Made by a program: the position numbers and the translations under genes. A DNA stretch of 12,756 nucleotides, taken from contig PLZL01000162.1 of the NCBI GenBank assembly GCA_003152145.1, positions 189 through 12,944 on the forward strand. The letters run 5' to 3'. Positions within the stretch are counted from its first letter, which is position 1, and each line of letters opens with the position of its first letter. This document shows, in pieces, positions 1 to 8,000 of this stretch. The notes under the pieces were generated by a model, which was not told the origin of the DNA, did no database searches, and was given only the letters and a program-made list of their open reading frames with translations. This DNA comes from Limisphaerales bacterium. Lineage in GTDB: Bacteria > Verrucomicrobiota > Verrucomicrobiae > Limisphaerales > UBA11358.

Positions 1-167
1 CTGGCCGCGCCAAATTCCAAGACACGCATGCCTCACATGGGGACAATGCCGGTCGTTGCGGAAGTTTTTCGAGGCGCATGAAGTTGGCGCGATTGTTGCT
101 CATCCAATCTATTGTTTGAATTAGTGGTTGCAAATGAAAATCCGAATATGTATTTAAAGAGGCGCGC

Positions 168-1250
168 ATGGAGTTGCCATTCATAGGCGGGGCAGCAAGG
201 AAAAAGCGGAACCAGATGATGGCGGTGGATCTGGGCACCCGCACCACGAAGGCCGTTCTCATGGAGCGGCGGGGCGAAGTGCTGGCCATGAGCCGCTACG
301 CGCTGCTGGACACTCCGATTTACGAAAAGAAATTTTCCGCCGAGCTGCTCTCCGACCATCTCCGCAACGTGGCCGAGGCGCTGGGCGGCACGACCAAATT
401 TGTGACGCTGGCCGTCGGCATTGACGACGCCATCGTGCGGCAGGTGGAGTTGCCGCAGATTCCGGTGGGCGAAATGCGGCTGGTGTTGAAGAACAACGCC
501 AAGGTCTATCTGCAACAGGATTTGCCGAATTACGCTTTTGATTGCCACATTTTTCCGCCCAAGACAGCGCCAGCGCCGGGCAAACCCGCCGACTCCGCCA
601 AGCCCGTCGGCGTGCCCAAGCTAAAAGTGCTCGTGGCCGGCGCGAAACAACAATTGCTGGATGATTTCCAAGTGGCCGTCAAAAACGCCGGACTGACGGC
701 GGATTGCATTGTGCCCGGAATCATCGGACCGATGAATGCTTTTGAAATGGCCATGCCGCAGGTATTCGCCAACGACTCCGTGGCGCTGGTGGACATCGGC
801 TTCAAACATTCCTCGATTTGCATCCTGGACCGCGGGGAGCTGGTTTTGATCCGCGTGGTCAACATCGGCGGGGACAAACTGACGGAGGGGCTGGCGGAAG
901 CCATGAACATCACCTACGCCGACGCGGAAAGCGCCAAGATGGGCATGGCGCCGGATGCCAAGTCCTCCATCGAAATGCAGGTGGGGCCGCTGGGACGGGA
1001 GTTGCGCGCGTCACTGGACTTTTTCGAGCACCAGCAGGACCGTCCCGTCTCGCAAATTTATGTCAGCGGCGCGGCGGCGAAGTCGGAGATGTTTCTGGAA
1101 ATGCTGCACGCGGAAATGATTGCCGAATGCAAGACGTGGAATCCGGCGACGTTTTTGCAGCTGGCGCTGCCGGGGCAGCAGACGGTCGAAATCGAACACG
1201 TCGGACCGCAATTGGGCGTGGCCATAGGAGCCGCGCTGGCGGCGTTTTAA
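168..1250 (+). CDS. pilM: Type IV pilus assembly protein PilM (actin-like ATPase)
   Basis: A 360-residue protein, the usual PilM size. It is a cytoplasmic FtsA/actin-fold protein that binds the N-terminus of PilN and couples the inner-membrane PilN/PilO/PilP ring to the pilus motor. Visible actin-fold motifs are the phosphate-1 loop AVDLGTRTTKAV (residues 19-30), the phosphate-2 strand VALVDIGFKHSSICIL (from residue 205) and the adenosine-loop-like YVSGAAAKSE (from 298). There is no signal peptide or membrane segment, as expected. The ATG at 168 has a good Shine-Dalgarno AAAGAGG (156-162, spacer 5); the Met pair at residues 17-18 would lie too close to the first actin strand. It is the first gene of a tight cluster: pilN follows after 12 nt. 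A separate PilM and PilN argues for a type IV pilus-type system rather than a classical T2SS, where GspL fuses both. Family assignment is confident; whether the machine builds a pilus or secretes is not decided by this gene. Confidence 0.93.
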   Translation: MELPFIGGAARKKRNQMMAVDLGTRTTKAVLMERRGEVLAMSRYALLDTPIYEKKFSAELLSDHLRNVAEALGGTTKFVTLAVGIDDAIVRQVELPQIPVGEMRLVLKNNAKVYLQQDLPNYAFDCHIFPPKTAPAPGKPADSAKPVGVPKLKVLVAGAKQQLLDDFQVAVKNAGLTADCIVPGIIGPMNAFEMAMPQVFANDSVALVDIGFKHSSICILDRGELVLIRVVNIGGDKLTEGLAEAMNITYADAESAKMGMAPDAKSSIEMQVGPLGRELRASLDFFEHQQDRPVSQIYVSGAAAKSEMFLEMLHAEMIAECKTWNPATFLQLALPGQQTVEIEHVGPQLGVAIGAALAAF

Positions 1251-1262
1251 TCAAACAAGGTT

Positions 1263-1934
1263 ATGCCAATCCACATCAACCTTCTAGCCGAAGCCCAAGC
1301 CGCCGAGGATTTGCGTCGGCGCGACCCGGTCAAGCGCGCCATCTTCATCGGCGTATCGCTGGTCGTGGTGTCCTTGATGTGGAGCGGCACGGTGGAAATC
1401 AACGCCATCCTGGCCAAGGAACGTTTCGCCGGGGTGCAAGCGTCTATCAATGCACAAACCAACGCGTATCAGCACGTGGAGTCAAACCGGAAAAGAATCG
1501 GGACAATCCAATTCAGACTGGCGGCGCTGCAAAAAATGCAGGCGGCCCGCTTCCTGCAAGGCAGCCTGCTCAACGCGCTGCAACACGCCACGGTGGACAA
1601 CGTGCAACTGACCCGGCTGCGTGTGGACCAGGCCTACTTTTTAACGGAAGGAACGGAATCGCAAACCAATGGCGACCGCGTGATTGCCGGCCGCCCGGCC
1701 ACCGTCAAGGAAAGAATCATCACGCATCTCGATGCGCGGGATTTCAGCGCCAATCCAGGCGACCAGGTCAACAAGTTCAAGGAAGTCATCGCCAAACAAG
1801 CTTACTTCCAAACCATGCTGGACAAAACCAACGGGGTGCAACTCGCCAATCCACCCTCCGCGCCGCAGACCGATGCCGGAAAGCCGTATGTGATGTTCAC
1901 GCTGGACTGTCGTTATCCGGAGGTGACCCGATGA
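1263..1934 (+). CDS. pilN: Type IV pilus inner-membrane assembly protein PilN
   Basis: A 223-residue bitopic inner-membrane protein. The N-terminus has the PilN signature INLL (residues 5-8), the short cytoplasmic stretch that docks into PilM. It is followed by a basic segment and one hydrophobic helix (about residues 26-46, IFIGVSLVVVSLMW). A helical coiled-coil-like stretch (about 50-95) and a periplasmic ferredoxin-like domain ending at residue 223 follow. PilN forms heterodimers with PilO. Start ATG 1263 lies 12 nt after the pilM stop with an AAGG (1257-1260) rather close to it; translation probably benefits from coupling to pilM. The stop overlaps the pilO start in an ATGA (1931-1934). 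The periplasmic part contains a longer polar insert (about residues 125-185) than I recall from proteobacterial PilN, which may be lineage-specific. Confidence 0.87.
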   Translation: MPIHINLLAEAQAAEDLRRRDPVKRAIFIGVSLVVVSLMWSGTVEINAILAKERFAGVQASINAQTNAYQHVESNRKRIGTIQFRLAALQKMQAARFLQGSLLNALQHATVDNVQLTRLRVDQAYFLTEGTESQTNGDRVIAGRPATVKERIITHLDARDFSANPGDQVNKFKEVIAKQAYFQTMLDKTNGVQLANPPSAPQTDAGKPYVMFTLDCRYPEVTR

Positions 1935-2512
1935 ACAAACTTCCAAAAGAGAAGCGCGATCAACTCATTCTGGTGGGCATGGGCACACTATTTCTGCTGA
2001 TCTTGATCGTCTTTGGTTTGATTCGTCCCCAGTATGGCACCATTTCAGCAGTCAATGCCCAGATTAGTGCCGCTCGCAACCATCTTCAATCCATGGAAGA
2101 CACCATCAAGAAGGCCAGCGCTGTTTCGTCCCAATTGGCAGAATTGACTTACACTCTCACCCAGACCGAGGGTGACATGGTCTCTGGTGATCCGGCTCAA
2201 TGGATTTACAATACGATTCGGAATTTCAAGGAGCATTACAAAGTGGATATTTCGGTCAACAGCCAGTTGTCAATGGGCGAGGTGGATTTGCTGCCGCATT
2301 TTCCGTATAAACAACTCAAGGTCACGGTAGGCGGCACGGCCTATTACCACGACTTGGGGAAATTCATCGCCGATTTTGAAAACACCTTTCCGCACGCGCG
2401 AATTGCCAATCTGACCCTCGAACCCGTCGGCGGCACTGGCGAGAACAATGAAAAACTGTCCTTTAGAATGGACATTATTGCCCTGGCAAATCCAACTGGA
2501 CCACAAGGTTGA
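1931..2512 (+). CDS. pilO: Type IV pilus inner-membrane assembly protein PilO
   Basis: A 193-residue protein. A short charged cytoplasmic start (KLPKEKRDQ) is followed by one strong transmembrane helix (about residues 12-31, LILVGMGTLFLLILIVFGLI), a coiled-coil-like region (about 36-75) and a periplasmic alpha/beta domain (about 85-190) with the PilO-like sequence YYHDLGKFIADFENTFPHAR. The last matches the part of PilO where the short ferredoxin-like fold dimerises with PilN. The ATG at 1931 overlaps the pilN stop by 4 nt (ATGA) and has a very good ribosome binding site GGAGGTG (1919-1925), so translation is coupled and strong. A much longer reading frame extends upstream in this phase, but that part is only the out-of-frame shadow of pilM and pilN. 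Function follows from fold and gene order: it is the stalk of the alignment complex between PilM/PilN and PilP/secretin. Confidence 0.87.
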   Translation: MNKLPKEKRDQLILVGMGTLFLLILIVFGLIRPQYGTISAVNAQISAARNHLQSMEDTIKKASAVSSQLAELTYTLTQTEGDMVSGDPAQWIYNTIRNFKEHYKVDISVNSQLSMGEVDLLPHFPYKQLKVTVGGTAYYHDLGKFIADFENTFPHARIANLTLEPVGGTGENNEKLSFRMDIIALANPTGPQG

Positions 2513-2518
2513 AACTGA

Positions 2519-2968
2519 ATGAAACCGCGCGCCCATACCCTTCAATGTCTGCTGGCAGCGTGGCTGCCCCTGACGGCTGCCGGCCCGCTGCCACTGTTAG
2601 CCGCGCCGCCGGCAGAACACGCCAAACCGGGAATCCAGCAATCAGCCTTTGTCAATCCCAACAACCCATCGGAAGGACGCGACCCGTTCTTCCCCGCTTC
2701 CACACGGCTCTATATCAGCAATCCCCAGAGCCAAATTCGCGGCCCGGCGTTGACCGACTTGACTTTGAAATCCATTTTGGGAACCGTCCCGCGTGTCTTC
2801 GCGATCATCAACAACCATACCTTTGCGCCCGGCGACGATGGGGACGTCACCACCAAATCCGGGCAGCGGCTGCACATTCATTGCGTGGACATCAACCCGG
2901 AGGCCGGCACTGCGACCGTCGAAGCCGGCGGCACGAGCGAAGTATTGCATTTATCCGGAGGGCCATGA
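2519..2968 (+). CDS. pilP: PilP-like / GspC-HR-like periplasmic secretin-docking protein
   Basis: A 149-residue exported protein lying exactly where pilP sits in pilMNOPQ clusters. The N-terminus looks like a Sec signal (about residues 1-29, hydrophobic LLAAWLPLTAAGPLPLLA). A proline-rich linker leads to the motif GRDPFFP (residues 53-59), reminiscent of the RDPF-type motif before the beta domain in PilP. A small all-beta region (about 68-149) includes LKSILGTVPRVFAIINNHTFAPGD and ends with VDINPEAGTATVEAG, the pattern of the PilP/GspC homology-region domain that contacts secretin N-domains. Many proteobacterial PilP proteins are lipoproteins; here the only early cysteine (C10) lacks a preceding hydrophobic stretch, so lipidation is unlikely. 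It starts 6 nt after the pilO stop, with AAGG (2505-2508) as a distant ribosome site. Assignment rests mainly on position and the RDPF motif, because sequence identity in this family is low. Confidence 0.72.
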   Translation: MKPRAHTLQCLLAAWLPLTAAGPLPLLAAPPAEHAKPGIQQSAFVNPNNPSEGRDPFFPASTRLYISNPQSQIRGPALTDLTLKSILGTVPRVFAIINNHTFAPGDDGDVTTKSGQRLHIHCVDINPEAGTATVEAGGTSEVLHLSGGP

Positions 2969-3083
2969 ATCATTTATGACAACACATTCTTCTCAAAACA
3001 AGTTGCCCCTCCATTCACATCGGCGGAATGGCAAAAGAAATGCTTCACATAATCGTGAATCTGTTCGTTCATTATTACCCCGT

Positions 3084-3112
3084 GCGGGAACAAACCCCAC
3101 GCGGGAGCAAAC
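3084..3112 (+). repeat. Imperfect 12-nt direct repeat in the secretin leader
   Basis: GCGGGAACAAAC (3084-3095) recurs as GCGGGAGCAAAC (3101-3112), with one mismatch and a period of 17 nt. It ends right before the AGGAG ribosome site (3113-3117) of the secretin gene, and the second copy itself holds a GGGAG. It lies in a 156-bp gap (2969-3124) that otherwise holds only a short inverted repeat, TTCAC/GTGAA at 3044-3059, and no gene. It could be an operator or RNA regulatory element, or simple duplication. Confidence 0.4.
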
Positions 3113-3124
3113 AGGAGTCAAACC

Positions 3125-5038
3125 ATGAAAAAGACCAAAATACTTGTCGTCACCTTGCTTGCAGGATTTGTCCTGCATCAGTTGGCCTTGTGCCAAACCA
3201 GCGCCACCGATGCCAACCCGACTGCTGCGAGCGGGGCCTCCACCAACCAACCTGCGAGCAATTTGGCGGAGGGCGGCAATCAACCTGTCAGCACAACCGC
3301 CGGCAACGAACCGGTTTCCAGCGTGTCAATGGCCAATGCCTCGCCCAACATGTTGGCCAGCAATGCGATCGCCAAGGCCAATTCCCAGGCGGCCATCGGC
3401 ACCAGCGCGCCAGCCGCCGCCGCCGAGCTGCCGATTCAATTCCAGGATGTCCCGATCACCACGGCCATTGAAAGCCTGGCGCGGCTGGCGGGCATTAATT
3501 ATTTGCTCGACCCCAAAATCGGTTACGGCCAGCCGGATCAAAACGGTCAAATCAAACCCGAACCGACACTGTCCATTCGCTGGGAAAATGTCACCGCTCA
3601 ACAGGCCCTCCTGGCGCTGCTGGACAATTACAATTTGCAACTCGTCGAAAATCCGAAAACCGGGATTGCCAGAATCACGACCAAGGAACCCAACGCGCTG
3701 CCGCCACTGGTCACCCGCGTCGTCCAGCTCAAATACGCCAGCACCTCCAACATGCAGGTCTGCGTTGTGAGTCTTTTGTCGGATGATCGGCGCAGCAAAG
3801 TGGTGCCCGACGCACGCACCAGCCAGTTGGTCGTGGTTGCCACCGAATCCGAACAGTCGGCCGTGGACACGCTCATCAGCCAGCTCGACAAGCCCACCCG
3901 CCAGGTGCTGATTGAAACGCATTTGGTTGAACTTTCCAGCAACCCCAGCACGGAGAAAGGCATTAATTGGTCAGGCACGTTGCAGGCCCAGAACGTTTCC
4001 TTTGGCAATGGCATAATGAATGCGGCCGCGCTTTCACAAACAATCACCAAACTTCCGGGTGACCTAGTCACTCTTTCTCCTGCCGTGCCGGGCGTGACTA
4101 CTCCTGGCGTGACTACTCCGGCTGTAACCACTCCCAGTGGTGCTATCATAACTCCGGCCACCACCACGCCGGCGGTCACCACCCCGGGTGTTCCGGCTAT
4201 CACCGCCACGCCGGGTCAGAGCAGCGCCACCATTTTGAATACAGTCCCCGGCAGCGGCGGCCTGTCGTTAAACTCGGCCAGCGGGCTGACCCCAAATATG
4301 GGTTTCCTGTCGGCCGATGGCGCCAGGGCCGTTCTCTCGTTCCTGAATCAATCGGCGGAGGCGCAGGTGGTCTCCACCCCGCGCGTCGTGACGCTGGACA
4401 ACGAAACCGCAACCATTTCCGTCACCCGCGATTTCCCGATCATCAATGTCACGGCGTCAACAGCAGGAGTTTCATCCGGCAGCTCCCAAATCACCTACTC
4501 CAACATCGGAACCGTCCTGCAAGTGACTCCGCGAATTACCGCCAACGATTACATCTGGCTCAAGGTCATCCCAGACGTATCGAGTTATTTCGCCACTGTT
4601 AACAAAACCGTCGCTGGCACAACTTACTCAGCCGACGAATTTGACAGCCGCCACATCGAGACCCAAGTCCTTATTCCCAACAATCACACCCTGGTCATGG
4701 GCGGTCTGGTGCAGGACAATCCCAACGCTTCCTACACCAAGGTTCCCATTTTGGGCGACATTCCGATTCTTGGCTTCGCTTTTCGCAGTGAAGTTAAAAG
4801 CCTTAATAAAAGCGAGCTCATGATTTTCATCACGCCAACCATCGTTCAAGATGCGGATTTCAGGCCGTCGGACGAGAACTTCCTCGGCAACCAGCCGAGA
4901 ACCATGAAAGACCCCATGAAGATGCATACCTGGTGGGACAGCGCCCAACCCCGCGGCGACTGGAGCAATCCAATAGCACCGGACCTTAGAGCTGACAAAA
5001 CCCAAAATCCAGACCCAGGAAAGGCATCAACGCCTTGA
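3125..5038 (+). CDS. pilQ: Secretin of a type IV pilus / type II secretion-like system (PilQ/GspD family)
   Basis: A 637-residue outer-membrane secretin. The N-terminus is a Sec signal (about residues 1-24, hydrophobic VVTLLAGFVLHQLAL). Next comes a low-complexity Ala/Ser/Asn/Thr linker (about 25-101), then an STN/N0 domain (about 102-195, starting LPIQFQDVPITTAIESLA) and one N1-type ring-building domain (about 196-258, VVQLKYAS...DKPTRQVLIE). The C-terminal secretin gate domain spans about 258-590, with the hallmark VPILGDIPILGFAF and ELMIFITPTIV. The gate domain is interrupted by a Pro/Thr-rich insertion (about 322-365). No AMIN peptidoglycan-binding domain is seen, unlike typical PilQ, so GspD-like naming is possible; the gene symbol rests on the pilMNOP context. 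Start ATG 3125 has AGGAG (3113-3117, spacer 7). The C-terminal tail (about 600-637) is polar with an HTWWD segment and no clear pilotin-binding motif. Very likely a true multimeric outer-membrane channel. Confidence 0.93.
   Translation: MKKTKILVVTLLAGFVLHQLALCQTSATDANPTAASGASTNQPASNLAEGGNQPVSTTAGNEPVSSVSMANASPNMLASNAIAKANSQAAIGTSAPAAAAELPIQFQDVPITTAIESLARLAGINYLLDPKIGYGQPDQNGQIKPEPTLSIRWENVTAQQALLALLDNYNLQLVENPKTGIARITTKEPNALPPLVTRVVQLKYASTSNMQVCVVSLLSDDRRSKVVPDARTSQLVVVATESEQSAVDTLISQLDKPTRQVLIETHLVELSSNPSTEKGINWSGTLQAQNVSFGNGIMNAAALSQTITKLPGDLVTLSPAVPGVTTPGVTTPAVTTPSGAIITPATTTPAVTTPGVPAITATPGQSSATILNTVPGSGGLSLNSASGLTPNMGFLSADGARAVLSFLNQSAEAQVVSTPRVVTLDNETATISVTRDFPIINVTASTAGVSSGSSQITYSNIGTVLQVTPRITANDYIWLKVIPDVSSYFATVNKTVAGTTYSADEFDSRHIETQVLIPNNHTLVMGGLVQDNPNASYTKVPILGDIPILGFAFRSEVKSLNKSELMIFITPTIVQDADFRPSDENFLGNQPRTMKDPMKMHTWWDSAQPRGDWSNPIAPDLRADKTQNPDPGKASTP
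4088..4219 (+). repeat. Degenerate (G/A)VTTP pentapeptide tandem repeat inside the secretin
   Basis: Codons for residues 322-365 encode PGVTTPGVTTPAVTTP, then SGAIITPATTTPAVTTPG and VPAITATPGQ. At the DNA level the first 15-nt units are GGCGTGACTACTCCT and GGCGTGACTACTCCG (one change), then GCTGTAACCACTCCC, with a later copy GCGGTCACCACCCCG. The period of 15 keeps frame, so unit gain or loss would alter loop length without breaking the gene. Within the secretin fold this lies before the conserved gate core (the core resumes near residue 390, GFLSADGARAVLSFL). Confidence 0.8.
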
Positions 5039-5097
5039 GGAAGTTTGTGAACCGGACTATTCAACGTGTCTTGAAAGACAACAACCCAGGTCGTTTT

Positions 5098-8000
5098 ATG
5101 AAAAATGCAACTTTGCTGCGCGTCGGACAAGAAAGCGTTGCGGCTCGCTGGTTTGGTCTTCTGGCGATTGCCGTGTTATTGCCGCTTGCTGTCAGTCTCA
5201 AGGCGCAAACTCCAACAATAACGGAAACGACCGTCACCACTTTGGGCGGTGGCCCGCAATATTACAATCCTGGCCACAGCTTTGGTTCTTCGAATAGCGT
5301 CTATGGAACTCTCTATTCGCAATTCCACACGCCTTCTGGCCTCGCGTATGACAGTTTTCAGGGTTATCTTTATGTGGCGGACAGGGACAATAATGCGATT
5401 CGCCTGATTGATCCCTCACCCAACCCGAGCGAAATTTTCACCTTTGCTCCAGATCCCCCCTACGTCCCGGCCAATTTGATTTCCCAGCCGGTCGGGGTGG
5501 CGGTTGATGCTTTGAGCGACGTCTTCGTCCTCAACCGCGGCAATGGCGCCAATGGAACGGTGGTAGAATTTGATTATCTCGGCAATTTAATCGCCACCAA
5601 CATGACAAAGTTGACCAACGCCAGCGGCATCGCCCTGGACACCATTGGCGATATTTATGTGACTGCCAGGAACACCGTGTTCAAGATTACGCCGGCCGGC
5701 GTGAGCAATGTCGTCGTCACCATCACCAATGCCGGCACATTCCTGCAAGGCATCGTTGTGAAGAGAAGCGGGCCGAGCGCAGGATGGCTTGCCGTTTGCG
5801 ACTCCGGACGCAACGGCATTTATCTGATTGACCCGACCAGTGGCATCATCATGACCAATGCCGGTTTCAATGGTGCCGGCGATGGCACCGGCAATAGGAA
5901 CCAGGGTGTTTTGAATGCCAGCGCCCGGTTTTTCCAGCCCTCTGGCATAGCAGAGGCGGGCGATGGAAGTTTGATTGTTTCTGACTTCGGCAATCATCGC
6001 GTCAAAGTCGTGACTGTCGCCGGCCTCACCACCAATCTGTATGGTGTCGCCTCGAATTATTGGTGGACTGGCACAACGCCGACCGGCGGGACAGCGCTTA
6101 AGGGTTGGTCGGACGGGGCGGTCTGGGAGCCTGATGGCGGGCCTGGTTTTGGCAATGTCCAAGCGCGGATGCCTTTCGGCGTGGCCATTGGGCCAGACGG
6201 CACAATTTATACGACCGAGGATTATTACCACATCATCCGCGATGTCACGGGAGCCAATATCAAGCCGCCGCTCCCCCCGCCGCCGGCTGCACCAACCATT
6301 CTGACCGTCACCACAAACTTCGGGCAGGTCACTTTGACATGGTCAACGGTTCCTAACGCAACGGACTACAATGTAGAACGCGCGCCTTCCAGCGGCGGCC
6401 CTTACACGATTATTGCCACCAACATAACTGCCACAACTTTTACCGACACCTCCGTGGTGAACGGAAATACATATTACTATGTCGTTTCAGCCTCGAACAC
6501 CGGCGGTGAAAGCACCAACTCGGCTGAAGTTAGCACCACACCGCCGCTGCCCCCGGTGCCCGACCCGCAAATCGGATGGGTTACTTTTCCCCCAACGTCT
6601 ACGCCATTCCCTTACACATCGGTGTTTAATGTTGGCTCACCTTCCGGGATTACTTTCAACAATGACGTGCCTATCGTCATCATCGGAGCCGCCGGCAGCA
6701 AAACACTCTACACCTATTTGAACACGCCAACCGTTACCAACGTTCCCGACCCCACGTTTGCCTCTGTTTCGGCACCGGTCGGTTATGTGGATGGCCTTCC
6801 TTTTTCTACTGTCACCAACTTGACGGTCGCGCAGATTTTGCCGAATCTGGCCATCAAGGCCATTGGCGAACAGTCCGGCCATCCCAATAGCGCCGTTGTT
6901 TCGGCGCTGTTCCAATTCATTGTCGGCAACCCGCAGGTCAACGGCACCGATGCCGCCCAGTTCACGGTCAGCAGCATAACAACTGGGGCACAGATGTATT
7001 ATACCACGGATGGCAGCGTTCCTAGCCCGACCAATGTTAGCGCTATTGGACCGATTACAAATGGCACAATGTTGTCTCTACAGTTCCCAGCCAGCACGAA
7101 CTTGCTACAGTTCCAAATCGCAGGTTTCAAAGCGAATTATCAGCCCAGCGTCATCGTCACCAATACTTTTTACGCGAGCAATTACGTTGCGAATACCATC
7201 AGTTTCGGCTTTGCCTCGGGCGAAGCCTCCAGCGCGTTTGTGGGTGCGTCGGGCCAGACTTTTTACGCGCCGGTGACCCTGACCATGTTGCCCGGAACAC
7301 CGGTGTATAGCTTGCAATTCAATGTGTCGGTATCCAGCACGGGCGTCGGGGTGACAAATCCGGCCCCTGCTGCCGGACCATTCAATTTTCAGTCCATGCT
7401 CATGTTGCCCGGAACAGAAACAAATGTTCCCGGCACGGTATATTTTGCGATTCCCCCGTGGATGTTTGCCGCCAATGAGACTACCAGCCTGCCGCCGGAA
7501 GATTATGTGACCAACAGCGCCGGCCAGGTTTTCGTCAATCTGCTGGTCAGCAATGGGAACCAGCTTGCCGTTGGCTGGCTTGAACGTTACGGCCGCACCA
7601 ACCTTTACAACACGACAGTGCAGGACCTGATTCAATACTCTCTCGCCCACGACGACTTGTTCCCCAACAGCCAACAACCCAACGGTGTCATCGCTGGAGG
7701 CTATAGTTTCAAAATCTCGCCCGGCGCCACCAACGGCCAGCAATATCAAATTCAAGTCGGCCAGGCATCGGCGACGGATGACGGCATTGGCACGCCGGGT
7801 TCGGCGGTGATCATTGTCGCCCCGAGCGGAACCAACAGCGCATCCCTAGGCGCAGGCACGCTCAATGCCATCAAAAATGTCACAATAGGAAGCATCCCAT
7901 ACCTTGTGGGCGACGTTTATCCATTCCGCTGGTTCAATGCGGGCGATTTTGGGTCGAGCAACCTGACAAAGTATGGAAGCGCAGATGCGGAACAGGTGTT

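Noticed and set aside
1..119. 3' end of an upstream gene
   Set aside because: All three plus-strand frames are open from base 1 (stops at 79, 117 and 122), too short to tell which if any is coding, and none gives a recognisable family ending.
128..156. Promoter TTGCAA-17-TATTTA for pilM
   Set aside because: The start point would fall near 163, after the ribosome binding site at 156-162, so it cannot produce the expected mRNA.
818..2512. A 564-codon open frame spanning pilM, pilN and pilO
   Set aside because: Only its last 193 codons (from ATG 1931) look like protein (PilO). The upstream part is an Arg/Gly-rich shadow of pilM and pilN in another phase.
2519..2560. Lipoprotein signal in the PilP-like protein
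   Set aside because: Cys10 is preceded by a polar stretch (PRAHTLQ) without a hydrophobic core, so it is not a lipobox.
5035..5097. TTG start at 5035 for the giant protein
   Set aside because: It would place the signal peptide's hydrophobic core more than 40 residues in; ATG 5098 has a ribosome site and gives a normal signal peptide.
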